Shown here: positions 33,291 to 44,063 of the stretch, in pieces
Layout of the letters: the number at the start of each line of letters is the position of its first letter
How positions within the stretch are numbered: the stretch's first letter is position 1
From: Azolla pinnata
Taxonomy: Eukaryota > Streptophyta > Polypodiopsida > Salviniales > Salviniaceae
Direction: 5' to 3'
NCBI GenBank assembly: GCA_037176905.1
Contig: JBBBWG010030265.1
Coordinates: forward strand, 1-44,423
Length of the DNA: 44,423 nucleotides
Position numbers and translations under genes: made by a program
The notes under the pieces: generated by a model
What the model saw: only the letters and a program-made list of their open reading frames with translations
The model's database searches: none
Told to the model about the DNA's origin: nothing

Positions 33291-34029
33291 ATGTTGAAAT
33301 GCAAGCAATGAGATACTGAGCAACTAAGTTCTTTTTTTTCTGTTTGTATTTGTGCCTAATTCTGCTCTTGTTTGTTGTTTTTTCTGCCAACAACATTTGC
33401 ATGGACTAACTGAAACATCTGATTGCTATTGTCAAAGGCGTAACCAACGATCCTAGCCCAACAAAACATGTTGCTCGGTCGAGCAACGGACGATCATCAA
33501 CATTAATTGGGCTTGGATGTTTTCATCAATAGATTCGTGCAATGAACCATGGAGTGGTTCAAAAATGAATCAGGCAGGTGATTGAAAGTAGCAAGCTTTC
33601 TCACCCTCTCTATCACCAACTATAATGCTCAAATTGCATAATTTATATGCCTTCTCGGAAGCAAAAACTCACAGATCAATGCCCGATCCGATCTCTCGTC
33701 GGAAACTGACGCCCAACGAATCGATCAACACCAAAGCGAGCTGAACTGGAAGATTCCGGTAAAATCACCGGCTGCTGTGAATTCGAATGCAGCGAGGGGA
33801 GAATCGATCAGCGAAACAGCGGGCAGGGAAGCAGGGAGCGAATTCCACCAAAGCGGAGAAACGACAGCAAGCGCTCTTTCAGCACTCGGCGAAACGCGCG
33901 CGAGGGAAGATTTTTTCCGGCGGAAGCAGACGGAATCGATTCGATCCGCGAGAGAGCGATCGAGGGAAACGAATCGATCGATCGGCAGAATAGATAGCAG
34001 GCAATTCAAATGAGAAGTAAGTACAATCT

Positions 34030-34290
34030 GGTAAGCACTGTTTTTCTTTCCTTTTTTGTTGTTGGTTGGTTGGTAGTTTTCTCTTTGTTTTGTGTTTGTT
34101 TTTGTTTTTGTTTTGTTTTTGTTTTTGCTTTGTTTTGTTTTTGCTTTGTTTTGTTTTTGCTTTGTTTTTGTTTTGTTTTTGTTTTGTTTTGTTTTTGTTT
34201 TGTTTTTGCTTTGTTTTTGTTTTTGCTTTGTTTTGTTTTGTTTTTGTTTTGTTTTGTTTTTGTTTTGTTTTTGTTTTGTTTTGTTTTGGT
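34030..34290. repeat. (GTTTT)n/(GTTTTT)n simple repeat
   Basis: About 200 bp of GTTTT, GTTTTT and GCTTTGTTTT units. On the minus strand it reads AAAAC and directly follows the box B-like motif at 34309-34319, which could be read as an A-rich retroposon tail. Confidence 0.9.
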
Positions 34291-34308
34291 TTTTTTGTGG
34301 CCGTGTCA

Positions 34309-34319
34309 GGATTCGAACC
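34309..34319 (-). other. Box B-like / tRNA T-arm motif next to A-rich and TTC repeats
   Basis: The minus strand reads GGTTCGAATCC, preceded by AAGTCATG and followed by TGACACGGCCAC and then the AAAAC repeat. GTCA/TGAC arms can pair around it. No D-arm or anticodon arm is recognisable upstream, where a TTC-rich repeat lies. Possibly a tRNA-derived SINE fragment. Confidence 0.45.
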
Positions 34320-34338
34320 CATGACTTCTTCCTGAAAT

Positions 34339-34532
34339 CTGAAGAAGAAGAAGACGAAGAAGAAAAGAAGAAGAAGAAGAAGACGAAGAAGAAAAGAAGA
34401 AGAAGAAGAAGACGAAGACGAAAAGAAGAAGAAGACGACGACTTCTCTGTCTGTTCTGTCTGAAGGGAAAGCTTCTCTGTGGCGATGGCGATGGCGATGG
34501 CGATGGCGATGGCGATGGCGATGGCGATGGCG
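34339..34532. repeat. GAA/GACGAA repeat followed by (GATGGC)n
   Basis: A GAA-rich run with GACGAA interruptions (about 34339-34442) is followed by a 40-bp spacer and then eight GATGGC units (34481-34532). Together with the adjacent box B-like motif, this repeats the composition of 9422-9607. Confidence 0.85.
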
Positions 34533-36153
34533 TCTTCCTTTCTTTGATTTCAGCGCAAGCAGAAAGGGGATCGTGGCCTTCCCGTTTTGTACGCAGCGGC
34601 GGCGGAGACAGAGACAGGGACAGGGACCGGGACCGGGACAGGGACAGAGATTGGGAGACGGTGACGCTGACGGAGGGGAAGATCCTTCAGAATCCCGCTG
34701 TAGTGCAAGGAACGACTCCCCCGCCTCTCCTTCGTCTGCCGGAGACATCCTTCCTCCCCCTTCTCTCTCTTTCTTCCTCGGCTGAAAGACCCCGAGGACT
34801 CCTTCGAAACCGCACTTTGCTGCTTGCTTCACCGCATTCGGCTATGGCGTGCTGAAGCTTTTCCTTTTCTTCCTTTTTTTGTTCGCTTCTTCCCTGCCGT
34901 TTCTTGCAGGTGATGCCCGCTTTTCTTTCTCTCCTTTTCTCTTCTTTTGTTGGACGTTCTTCTGAACCAAGGGAATCGAGGCCCGGAACATCACTCTCGC
35001 CATGGCCCCCTGGAATTTCTCCGACTGCTTGATTACCTGCTGAACCTAATATCGCTGTTTTGCAGATGGAGGAAGGCAGAATAACGTTTCAGACACTCGC
35101 GGAGAGGTCGTAACAAGTAGTAACTTCAGATGCTTTGACTCCGGCGGATATGGCGGCCTGATGCTCCTTTCCCATGTTTTGTGGTCTCGCGTGGGAGAAA
35201 GTCTTTCTTTTTCGAGGAGAAACGCTTATTACGCTGTGAAGACTGTGCTGCTTACAGTGAAGACTGGCCTTCTCTGGCGATCAGAATCTACTCGGCTATT
35301 CTTGCAGAAAAGTCGTAACTCTTATCAGTGGCAGGCTTGTTCCATTAGCAGTTTTACAAGCAAACGGCCCGTGCTAACGTGAATGACAGCAAGTGGCTAT
35401 GGCTTCATGAGGCTTTAGCCTTTCAGTCAGAGATTCTGTTTGTTAACAGTCTAACTGATCTCCCAGACTGTCGGCTTGGAAACATTCCAAAGGTTACAAA
35501 TTCCTTCCTTGCAGCTTTTCCCTTGTTTTTTTTTTTGACTCTATGTTTTGATGATCAGATCTTTGCTATTGCACAAAAACTTGCATCTCTCTGGTTTTCT
35601 GTCCACCCTTCTATCAGCTATGTTTTCAGGTATCTGTGATTTGTTCTCTCTTTTCAAAAATGAGTTTTCTTTTCTTCTTCAAAGATTCTGAAGGTGAAAT
35701 ATTTTCATACCGCTTCTGCTTACCTTTTTTTGGCTGGAAACATTTGTGCTGTCTTTGTTGTGCAAATTCTGCATTTTCCTTATTTCCTGCAAACATTTGA
35801 TTTTCTTCCAAAAGTCATAGTCTTCTGATTCCATTGGACCATTCTTGTTTTCCTGGAGTAGTCAATACGTAAGATTTTGTTCTGGCTCTGCTTCATGACT
35901 ATCAAACTACGCTGTCATACTTGCCAGATAGATATCCAGTGTGGCATCCCTTGGCAGAGGAAATCATCATTGCATGATTCTATAGGGTATTTGAGTTCGT
36001 TTAATTGAATATTTACAGCATTGTTATAACAAGCATCCGAGGTACTGAGTTCGGCTTGATTCTTGCTACAATTATGGCAGTCATTTTTCTCCCTGATCCC
36101 TTATGTGATACGATGGATTCATACTTAATAACAAGATTTTAACTTATGTGCAG

Positions 36154-36256
36154 GTAATCTGACATTGTTTCATCATTGCGTACACTCTCTAGGCTAGGGA
36201 GTATCTTCATACAACTCTCTCTCAGCTCTGTCTGTTGCTAGATCAGTGGTATTAAC
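36154..36256 (+). other. Probable last 5' UTR exon segment of the RING gene
   Basis: A TATGTGCAG acceptor ends at 36153. The following 103 bp are CT-rich, contain stops in the coding frame and lead directly to the start codon at 36257. This fits a spliced leader; earlier leader exons within 34860-36150 are likely but not resolved. Confidence 0.4.
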
Positions 36257-39200
36257 ATGCAGTATTCTCAAAAGCTGAGCAGCCACACATCCAGTGAAAA
36301 GAGAATCAGTCATATGAGGTCATCAAAGGCGCTGGCATATGAGGATGAGGAACAATGTAATGCAAATGCAAAATTCAGTTCTGCATCTGAATATTCTCAA
36401 AATACAGCCTTATGTGGCTATCAGTGGATTGAATCTAAGCAGCATCATGCGAGTACCTCTAGTTCATTGCATGATTGTGTGATTTTTCCTAGCGCTTCTA
36501 CTGAGCATCCAGATTCTTCTTCATCTGCAATTTATAACGATACTATTCATTCAGTGGAAAGTTCAGATGAATCAGGGTCGGAACTCAACCCCAACGTTGG
36601 AGGAGCTCTTGACTCTGATGTGAATGATCAAATGTTGTCTCTTCAGCAAAATTCTAGTGCTTCAATGCAAGCCAGTGTTTCTGGCACGATGAACAAGAAA
36701 ACTGCAGATAGAGATACTAGAAGGTATAAAGGAGGTCGGGATTCATGCATGTTGAATCAGGGAATCCGCACGATGGCACCATCAGCAACAAGGTCCTATG
36801 GAATGGCAAATAAATCTTTGGTTTCTGATCATGCAATGCCATATGATACTGCATCCTGTAATATCTCACATAAGTTCCTTCGAAAAGGTTCGTCATCTAA
36901 AGCACCTCACATTGATGATTTTACAGCTCCTTTAGGTTTCGATAAAAGATACAGGCAGAGCAGTGAGGACGTGTATCAGGGAGGAAGAGGAGGTCTAGAT
37001 TTTCATGATAAAAGGCTGTCCTCAAAGAACCGCAATGCCATAAACGCTTCAAAAATCACGGGACAATCTTCTTCCACATCCGATAATAATCAGATAACTA
37101 AAAACAGAACTAGTTTTAATAGCCATAGAGTCAGGCCGACTGATTTAGGGCAAAGGAATAAGGGTAATGTCCGTGGAGCGAGCCATCGTGGTTTAAGTAA
37201 CATTATGTGTACATCCTCATCCTCATCTGATGTCTTACCATCTGTTTCTGCCACTGCTTTGAATAATCTTGGATGCTCTTCAATCTTGGATGTCTTACCT
37301 TCCGCTTCTGGTTCAGCATTTAGTGGAGAGGATCATCTCCGTCCCAGGAAGAACTCGAGGCCATTCGGTGTTACTGAGGAAGGGGAAGCATCGAGGGGTA
37401 TTTGTTTGGATACTGTGCTTCCAGAAAATGATAGTCTTTTCCTAGAACAATCTCCAGAGCAATATCCCTACAATCCTGAATTTGAACCTTCACCTGGACT
37501 CAGGGTATCCACCCCCTTTCTCCAGACGGTACCAAGCCATGACAGAATTCCAGTTTCAGTGGATCCAATGATCAATATGATCAATACGAATCCTATTCCA
37601 CCCTCGGGGAATAGACATTTAGCAACAAACCGCAGTCGAGGAAACCAGGATAGGCTCTCGAGGAACAACGGCAGATATGAATATATGCTTAGGCCCAACG
37701 CTGCTTTTCTTGAGCCCATTCCTGCTTACAGAGAGGAGTTATCGTATCCTCGGGGTTCAAGGAGGAGTGTGTATGGAAATCAACATGACGTATCCAGGGA
37801 GAGCAACAGAACCTGGAGCAGAAACAGAATTATCCCAACATCCACTGGCACTGTTATGCCCAGAATGCGCGAGTCACAACACACTATGCTAACTTTCTCA
37901 GGTCCTCCTGGAAGGCCACCACCACGAACACCTTTACAAGTATTTTCAGAGCCAAGCATTCTAGCGCCTCCTCACCATGCTACCCATGATTACTTCAATG
38001 CACAGGTCGTTCCATCTATCCCATTACCAAACCAAGAAACCAATGGACATGATTTGTCTAATATAGAGACAATGCCATTTGGGTCTTCCATACAACATGA
38101 TGAGGTCCGTCAACATCTAACATCAGACACTCTTTCTGAGGTAATTCTCCTCTTTGAACTCCTTGCACTGTTGTGGATGGATCATAAACTACAAATAGGT
38201 TATTCACTCAGTAGAATCGTTTCCAATTTTCATGTGAATATTGGTTGGACACTGGCTGATTTTCCCTGATACATGCACTGCTTCCAGAATAGCCCATGAG
38301 ATAGGATTCGGAAAGTGCTGTATGATCCTGCCTATATATCCACTTAAATAGTCTCTGGTTTGTCTTTCGAGTGAGAAAGTATACCTGATTTCATAATATT
38401 TTCTTTTTGTGGCTTTGTGGAGCAGATATTATCGGCGTGGCAGGATATGGAGATGGGTGAAGAACTATCCTATGAGGTAATTGATGGCATTCATTGCTTT
38501 TTACCCATATATAACTTAAGAATGACTACAATTATTGGATTTACAGCAAATACTTATGCTTGAAGCAACAATACTTCTGGGTGGAGTTCATCTACATGAT
38601 AGGCATAGAGACATGCGAATCGACATAGATAACATGTCATATGAGGTATAAGATCTGTACACACAACCATTAGCTCCCTGAAAGAATATTCAATGAAGGC
38701 TTAGTATCCTTCGATGGCTTGATTACCAGGAACTTTTAGCTCTTGAAGAGCGAATAGGAAATGTCAGCACAGGTTTGAGTGAAGAATCTATTATGAAGTG
38801 TGTACAAAAAGTTCGCTTCGTCCCACCAGATAACAGTATCGGCTGTGCCCCTGAAGAAATTGCAGTCAAGTGCACTGTTTGCCAGGTAGACAAGACTGCT
38901 CAACTTCTATCATGTAATTAATGTAGATAGTGATGAATAGTTATTCGACGTATCTTTGTTAAATAGTTGAACCAGGTTATTAACAATCAGATTGTTGATA
39001 GTATCATTTATCAACAGCTGATCTCAGTTTTTTATGCAAACTAATTGCTGAATAAGTAATTGTCCAATTTTGAGTATTGATTGTTGCCAAATATCCTGAG
39101 TTATTGGCAAAGTAATTGTTGAATAAGTAGCTGTTCAATAATGAGCATCGATTTGTTGCCAAACAGATTGTCAAACTAAACTAATTATACATGGTTCAGT

Positions 39201-39376
39201 GTGCAAGTTCAAATGGTTCAAATGTATGAAATTTTGTTCAGGATGAATTTGAGGAGGATGTGGAACTGGGGGTGCTACAATGTGGCCATACACATCACTT
39301 AGCGTGTATCAAGCAGTGGCTAGAACAGAAGAATCAATGTCCTGTATGCAAGGCATCTGTACTGGGAGGCTCATAG
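36257..39376 (+). CDS. RING-H2 E3 ubiquitin ligase with a long disordered N-terminus, five coding exons
   Basis: Exons 36257-38140, 38426-38476, 38547-38645, 38730-38885 and 39242-39376 are all in phase 0 and give 774 residues. Residues 1-628 (exon 1) are Ser/Asn-rich and probably disordered, with no domain I recognise. The C-terminal part reads HDRHRDMRIDIDNMSYEELL and ERIGNVSTGL, then a RING-H2 finger with CTVC, 14 residues, CGH, THH, LAC, 10 residues and CPVC, so all eight zinc ligands are present. The layout matches plant MBR/RHG1A-type ligases, where the block before the RING is conserved. The function is transfer of ubiquitin from an E2 to an unknown substrate. Small phase-0 exons split the conserved region exactly at the SYE codons. 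The disordered exon 1 could hide further splicing, but it is continuously open. Confidence 0.94.
39044..39165 (+). repeat. Degenerate 71-bp tandem duplication in RING intron 4
   Basis: ATTGCTGAATAAGTA (39044) and ATTGTTGAATAAGTA (39115) begin two units, each followed by a TTGAGTATTGA or ATGAGCATCGA block and TTGTTGCCAAA. Imperfect; seen by eye. Confidence 0.65.
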
Positions 39377-40668
39377 ACGTGCGTGCAGAGATTCCATGGG
39401 GCAGAATGAACTCACTCATGCTGACTCCAAAATTTAATGAAGCTGAATAATTGAGCTCTTCTTTAGTGGGTATTTGCAGATGTCGCCAACCAACGAGGAG
39501 GTTACGCATCTTATTCATAAAGTGTGAACAAAACGGGGAGGTGGTTACCCATGTCATCCATGAATTTCTCTCAAATGAGGAGGCTTCCCATCTTTTTATT
39601 CATAAAAGCTCATACAATGTCTGTGCTTTATTCATTTAAAAAGTTCGACACTGTACGCTTCTGTCCCCTCCATCCCGGATACGTTTGAACTCCGATGGTA
39701 TATAAATTGGTCTTGATTTTTTTAGTGAAAATTGTACCCAAAATCTGTGGTTATTATAAACAAAATTTGAGGTCTTTTGTTCAAAAGAATTCTTCACCAA
39801 AAGGCCCTGATCAAGTGGTAGGTATTGCTGCATCATTGTCTGTCAGAAAGTTATGTAAAGATTGCACTAACCGTTTTATTGTGTAGCTACAGCAACCAAT
39901 CACTGGCTTGTTAATTTTGTCAATACTGAAGCTGGTCTTTCGAGAAGTTCATTGCTTTCTCTTTTACCATTTGGATGTTGAACTCTTCTTATTGAAAAAC
40001 AGAATTTGGATTGAGAAACAGAATCTGGATTGAGAAACAGAATTTGGATTGAGAAACAGAATCTGGATTGAGAAACAGAATTTGGATTGAGAAACAGAAT
40101 CTGGATTGAGAAACAGAATTTGGATTAAGAAACAGAATTTGGACGCAGCTCATGATTAAGACGCGCAAACAAACACCTGTACCTATCCGAAACACTAGGA
40201 AAGAGCCGTTTGTTTGTGCATTCTGATTAAGATACGCATTCATTTGAGCTCCCCCAGTGAAGAGTTCCCATTAATCGAGGATACGGGTCCATTTTGGTCG
40301 ATTGTTTCCCTGCTCCAGCATATCACTAAGTTGAGTAATCAGGATCATTCAGATCTGTCATTGAGCATAGATGCTTTCAATAGAGGCTAGGGTATCAAGT
40401 CAAAGTCCTGATGCATTTCACGACTTGTTGATCATGCATCATGCAGCGATCGTAAGGAATAACATTGTAGCCATTAGGACCCTCTCTCTCTCTCACCACA
40501 ATTTTCCGAGTATGTCGTAAAACAGGAATTTCGCAAACGCTTGAAAAACATATAGCAACATGAAGTTTTTATTGCTCATATTTGTTGTCTTCAGCCTGGT
40601 CCATATGGTATAATGCTTTTGGCAGAAAGAAAGAAAGAAAAAAACCAATTGTTACATGCTTTGTGTTG
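39377..40668. other. Convergent intergenic region between the RING and SDR genes
   Basis: It holds the 3' UTRs of both genes and the 19-bp minisatellite at 39997-40143. There is a short CTCTCTCTC run at about 40484-40494. No credible coding exon was found. Confidence 0.6.
39997..40143 (+). repeat. 19-bp minisatellite with alternating variants
   Basis: Seven full units plus one partial unit of AAACAGAATYTGGATTGAG. The variants GAATTTGG and GAATCTGG alternate strictly for the first six units, giving a 38-bp higher-order period. The last full unit carries GATTAAG. Confidence 0.95.
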
Positions 40669-43600
40669 CTAAAGCTTGCTTTGAGTTCTTGATCTAGCCT
40701 CCACAGCTCTTGAAATTCCTCTTATTGTCTCTTTCGGCACGAAGCCAGGTCTTGTGAACCAGTTTCCACCGTCAACAACAAGAACAGCCCCATTGATATG
40801 CCTGGCTGAAGAAGGAAAACACAGACCATAGCAAGTAAAAGATGCAGGATTGAAAGAAACCATTATGATATGAGTTGGCAAATCACACCACAGTGTTTCT
40901 AGCAAGTTTTTGGTAAGAAAAACAGAATCTGTTTAGCATCTTGTGGGTTCCCATGATGTAATTTCCTGTGACCATCAACGATTACGCGGGTGATAAATTT
41001 GATTAAGGAAACAACAAGAACAGTACCTGCTTCCGAAACCAAGAAAACTGCAGCCATTGCAATATCCCTCTTTTCACCCCACCGACTCTTGTCTACTTCA
41101 TAGTTTATGGATGCCTCCGCTTCACTTGGTGCAAGCTTTTCCATCCCCATTGTCTCCTTGATTGGACCTGGTGCAATGCCATTGACACGAATACCATACT
41201 CCTCTCCCCATTCAAGTGCAAGTGATCTTGTCAGACTGTCGATAGCTGCCTGTTTATGTATAGATATCATTCAATATCATTGTGACCTCATTCCATCTGA
41301 ATTCACATATAGTCTAAACTTATATCCTGATTGCACCTCAGGGAATTTGAACAACCTACAGCATATTTTCTGTCATTTCACGGTTTTTTCTACAATTTTT
41401 TGGTTTGGTTTTATATCATTTGTAAGATCTTATTAATTTCGTGGAAGGAAATTTTGACAATGATCTTGAATGGTCCTAAGGATATGACAAAGTCAAATCG
41501 CGGATTAGATTCCTAACAATTCAGGCACCACACAGCATAGAGTCAGCTACTTTCTTAAGATATATTGGTTTATGTTTGCTTTGAAGTAATACTAATTAAT
41601 TTTCCTGACTGTGAATTTTCTGTTACATCCATGTCATACTCATTGAACACAAAAAAACACCTGAAACGTTTTAATTATCTGTGCATTGCGTGAAATTCCT
41701 AAACTGCCTGCCTGTCTTAACTTAAAGGATTTGAACCACAGAGCTCATTGTCTGCCGATGTAAGCATTGCGAAAACTATGTAAAAAAAGGGAAGCTAAAG
41801 TACCTTTGCAGCTGAAACATGGATCTGATACCATTGTGCAGAATAATGCAGTGTTGCGCTGATGTTGATGATGCACCCACTATCCCTAGCAGTTTTTCCA
41901 GTGCCTCCAGCTTTGAGATGATGTAGAGCAGCATGACACATTGTGAATGTGCCCACTGTATCAATGTCTAAAACTGAAAAGCAAAAAATTGGAGAATACA
42001 TCTACAAAATCAACGCCTAGAACCGGAAAAAAACATTCTAGAATATACCTTATGAAATCAATAAAAACAATAAAATAACAGCCACAAAGACATTATATAT
42101 TTGCACATAAAGCACATGCGCACATACATACATACATGCGGGATGTGTGTGTGTAGTTATCCATTTATATGCATCTGAAAGCATCAAATACCAGTGCGAA
42201 AACCATTGGGAGAAAGATCTTCTGCAGCCACGAGAAAGTTTCCGGCTGCATTATTTACAAGTATATCTAATTTCCCAAACTCTTGAACAGTTGATTCAAC
42301 AACACGCTGTGCATCATCTTTATTCCTCACATCCCCTTGAAAGCCCACGGCCTGCATATGTTAACAAGGTCGACAGAGGAGTTAAAGATTGGCAGTAGAA
42401 TTCTGGAAATCTGACAAGTACAGAAAAGCTCTTCACAGACATACTATCACTGTAAAAGGCATGGAAATGCAAGAGGGGAACCTGTAGAATAAATATAGAG
42501 GCGAGCTCGTTAGATCACTAGTATTGACACTTACCAAATTATACCATCAGTTAGCTTTCAAGTTTGACAAGTTTGGTGTAGTACGCATGATTTATGGCTT
42601 CATATATGAACTTTGCTATCAATTTGCTATATTTGCTACTCACATATTTGTGGCTTGAGAGGATTTACAAGTCCAAATCTTATGACATTTGTACATCTTA
42701 AATGACTACAGTTCTTCAAAAAGTTTTCCTACTTCCCGACGAGCATATGAAGTACTGATTAACACTTGTTTCTGTTCTCTTATACATTGAAGATGCTGCC
42801 TGTAAGAGCAAATCAAAATATCTCATTGTACTCTAATCCTATATCTATGGTAATTAAGCTGAAAACGCTACAGGATCTTATGCATCCCACTGGCTTACCT
42901 AGAAGAGATAGGATTTCAAGAAGCACAATCCCTCCACCATTTTTATAGAGAGTGAAAGGCACAAGATCATGCATGCAGCTGTCTGGGAAAATAGCTAGAT
43001 AACTGAAAGGATACTGGGGAACATTAAAACAAACTTCAAATATTTCAGAGAATTTTTCCTGTAAACTATACCAAAGAAAGACTTTTTCAGTTCATACAGT
43101 GATCATGCTCCTATAAACGAACAAAAAATAGTTACAACTAAAGAGGCGTGCTGTGCTGCGTCAAGAATTCTTGCCAAAACAAGTATCTCCTTAACCGTGA
43201 AATTGACGGCACATCCAATCAGACAATATCAAAACTAGAGACATTTGCGTGATAAACACATGCAATATCAAAAGGGCAAATATCCGGAACCTAATTATGC
43301 TGAGATTCTCAGATCTTGATGCATAACAAACCTGACCGAACTAGAGATAGATGGAATTATGAGATTGCCGTATGTGCATACATATCCTTATAAAAGGCAG
43401 TACCATTCAATATGGAAAATCTTTACCTTGTCAAAACCATGCATATCTATACATACAATGATACATACATATCCTTATGAAAAGCAGTACTATGTGAACT
43501 GCAAAATCTTTACCCCACGCAAATATACATGCAAGCATGTCAATACAAGGTGCAGCCTTACAAGGCGAAGCGCCCAACGTCATTTTCCAAGTCATTAACG

Positions 43601-43932
43601 TGAATATGCAACGCAAAGATCTTCACAACCATGATAATCAAGAAGGGCAATGAGAGCCATTTCAGCATTAGAAAGAGAACAAAGAGAGAGAGAGAGAGAG
43701 ACAGAGAGATTTGAAGGGAGAGGTATAGAGAGACCTCGAATCCGGAGTTCCGGAGAGAAGCCACGGATTGCTGAAGAATGTGGTGGCGGCGACCCATGAG
43801 GGCGACGCGGGCGCCATGCTTGCACAACTCAGTGGCTATCTCGAATCCGATACCTGTGGCTCCACCAGTGATCAGAGCCACCTTCCCTTGGAGCAGAGAA
43901 TCCCTGAAAGGGGAAGAAGAATCAGAAGCCAT
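40669..43932 (-). CDS. Peroxisomal 2,4-dienoyl-CoA reductase-type short-chain dehydrogenase/reductase, five exons
   Basis: Exons 43932-43735, 42351-42192, 41973-41804, 41249-41027 and 40805-40669 join in phase to 295 residues. It has the NADP(H)-binding TGGATGIG (22-29), NNAAGNF (99-105), a catalytic-region Lys176 in WYQIHVSAAK, and a C-terminal VVDGGNWF block. The last residues are SKL, a peroxisomal targeting signal type 1. It resembles Arabidopsis SDRB (At3g12800) and DECR2, which reduce 2,4-dienoyl-CoA so that unsaturated fatty acids can complete beta-oxidation. The usual SDR YxxxK Tyr is absent (Val172), as in the DECR branch where other residues serve catalysis. The start codon opens MASDSSSPF directly before the Rossmann strand. 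The (GAA)n run at 43951-43981 lies in the leader, and intron 1 (43734-42352) is the longest. Confidence 0.95.
43683..43710. promoter_or_regulatory. (GA)n tract near the start of SDR intron 1
   Basis: Nine AG units and an ACAGAGAGA extension lie 25-50 bp inside intron 1 (a CT run in transcript orientation). GA repeats of this length are the known binding sites of BBR/BPC factors. Whether it is used is not shown by sequence. Confidence 0.4.
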
Positions 43933-43950
43933 TGATGGGCGGAAGAAGCA

Positions 43951-43981
43951 GAAGAAGAAGAAGAAGAAGAAGAAGAAGAAG
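43951..43981. repeat. (GAA)n microsatellite in the SDR leader
   Basis: About ten GAA units (TTC in transcript sense) begin 19 bp upstream of the SDR start codon. Seen directly. Confidence 0.9.
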
Positions 43982-44063
43982 ACTCTGTTTCCTCGAATGT
44001 TGAAGGAAAAATGTCCAAATTTGGTCCAAAATTTTGGGGGACAAAATGAAGTCCAAATTTGGA

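Larger units (their letters stand above)
32391..36256. other. Divergent region between the PPR and RING genes
   Basis: About 3.9 kb containing the promoters of both genes. 32410-33290 is an ATG-rich tandem array. 33300-34020 is unique sequence without a recognised gene. 34030-34290 is a (GTTTT)n-type run, followed by a box B-like motif, a GAA repeat, a GATGGC repeat (34481-34532) and a GGGACA/GGGACC run (about 34613-34645). 34860-36153 is T-rich with TTGCAG and TTTCAG sites, likely leader exons and introns of the RING gene. No conserved protein is encoded. Confidence 0.55.

Noticed and set aside
31920..33304. Frames of up to 352 codons over the repeat array next to the PPR gene
   Set aside because: Low-complexity translation of ATG-type tetranucleotides, partly antisense to the PPR N-terminus.
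33879..34832. 317-codon minus-strand frame
   Set aside because: Made of GTTTT, GAA and GATGGC repeats with unrelated ends; no coding signature.
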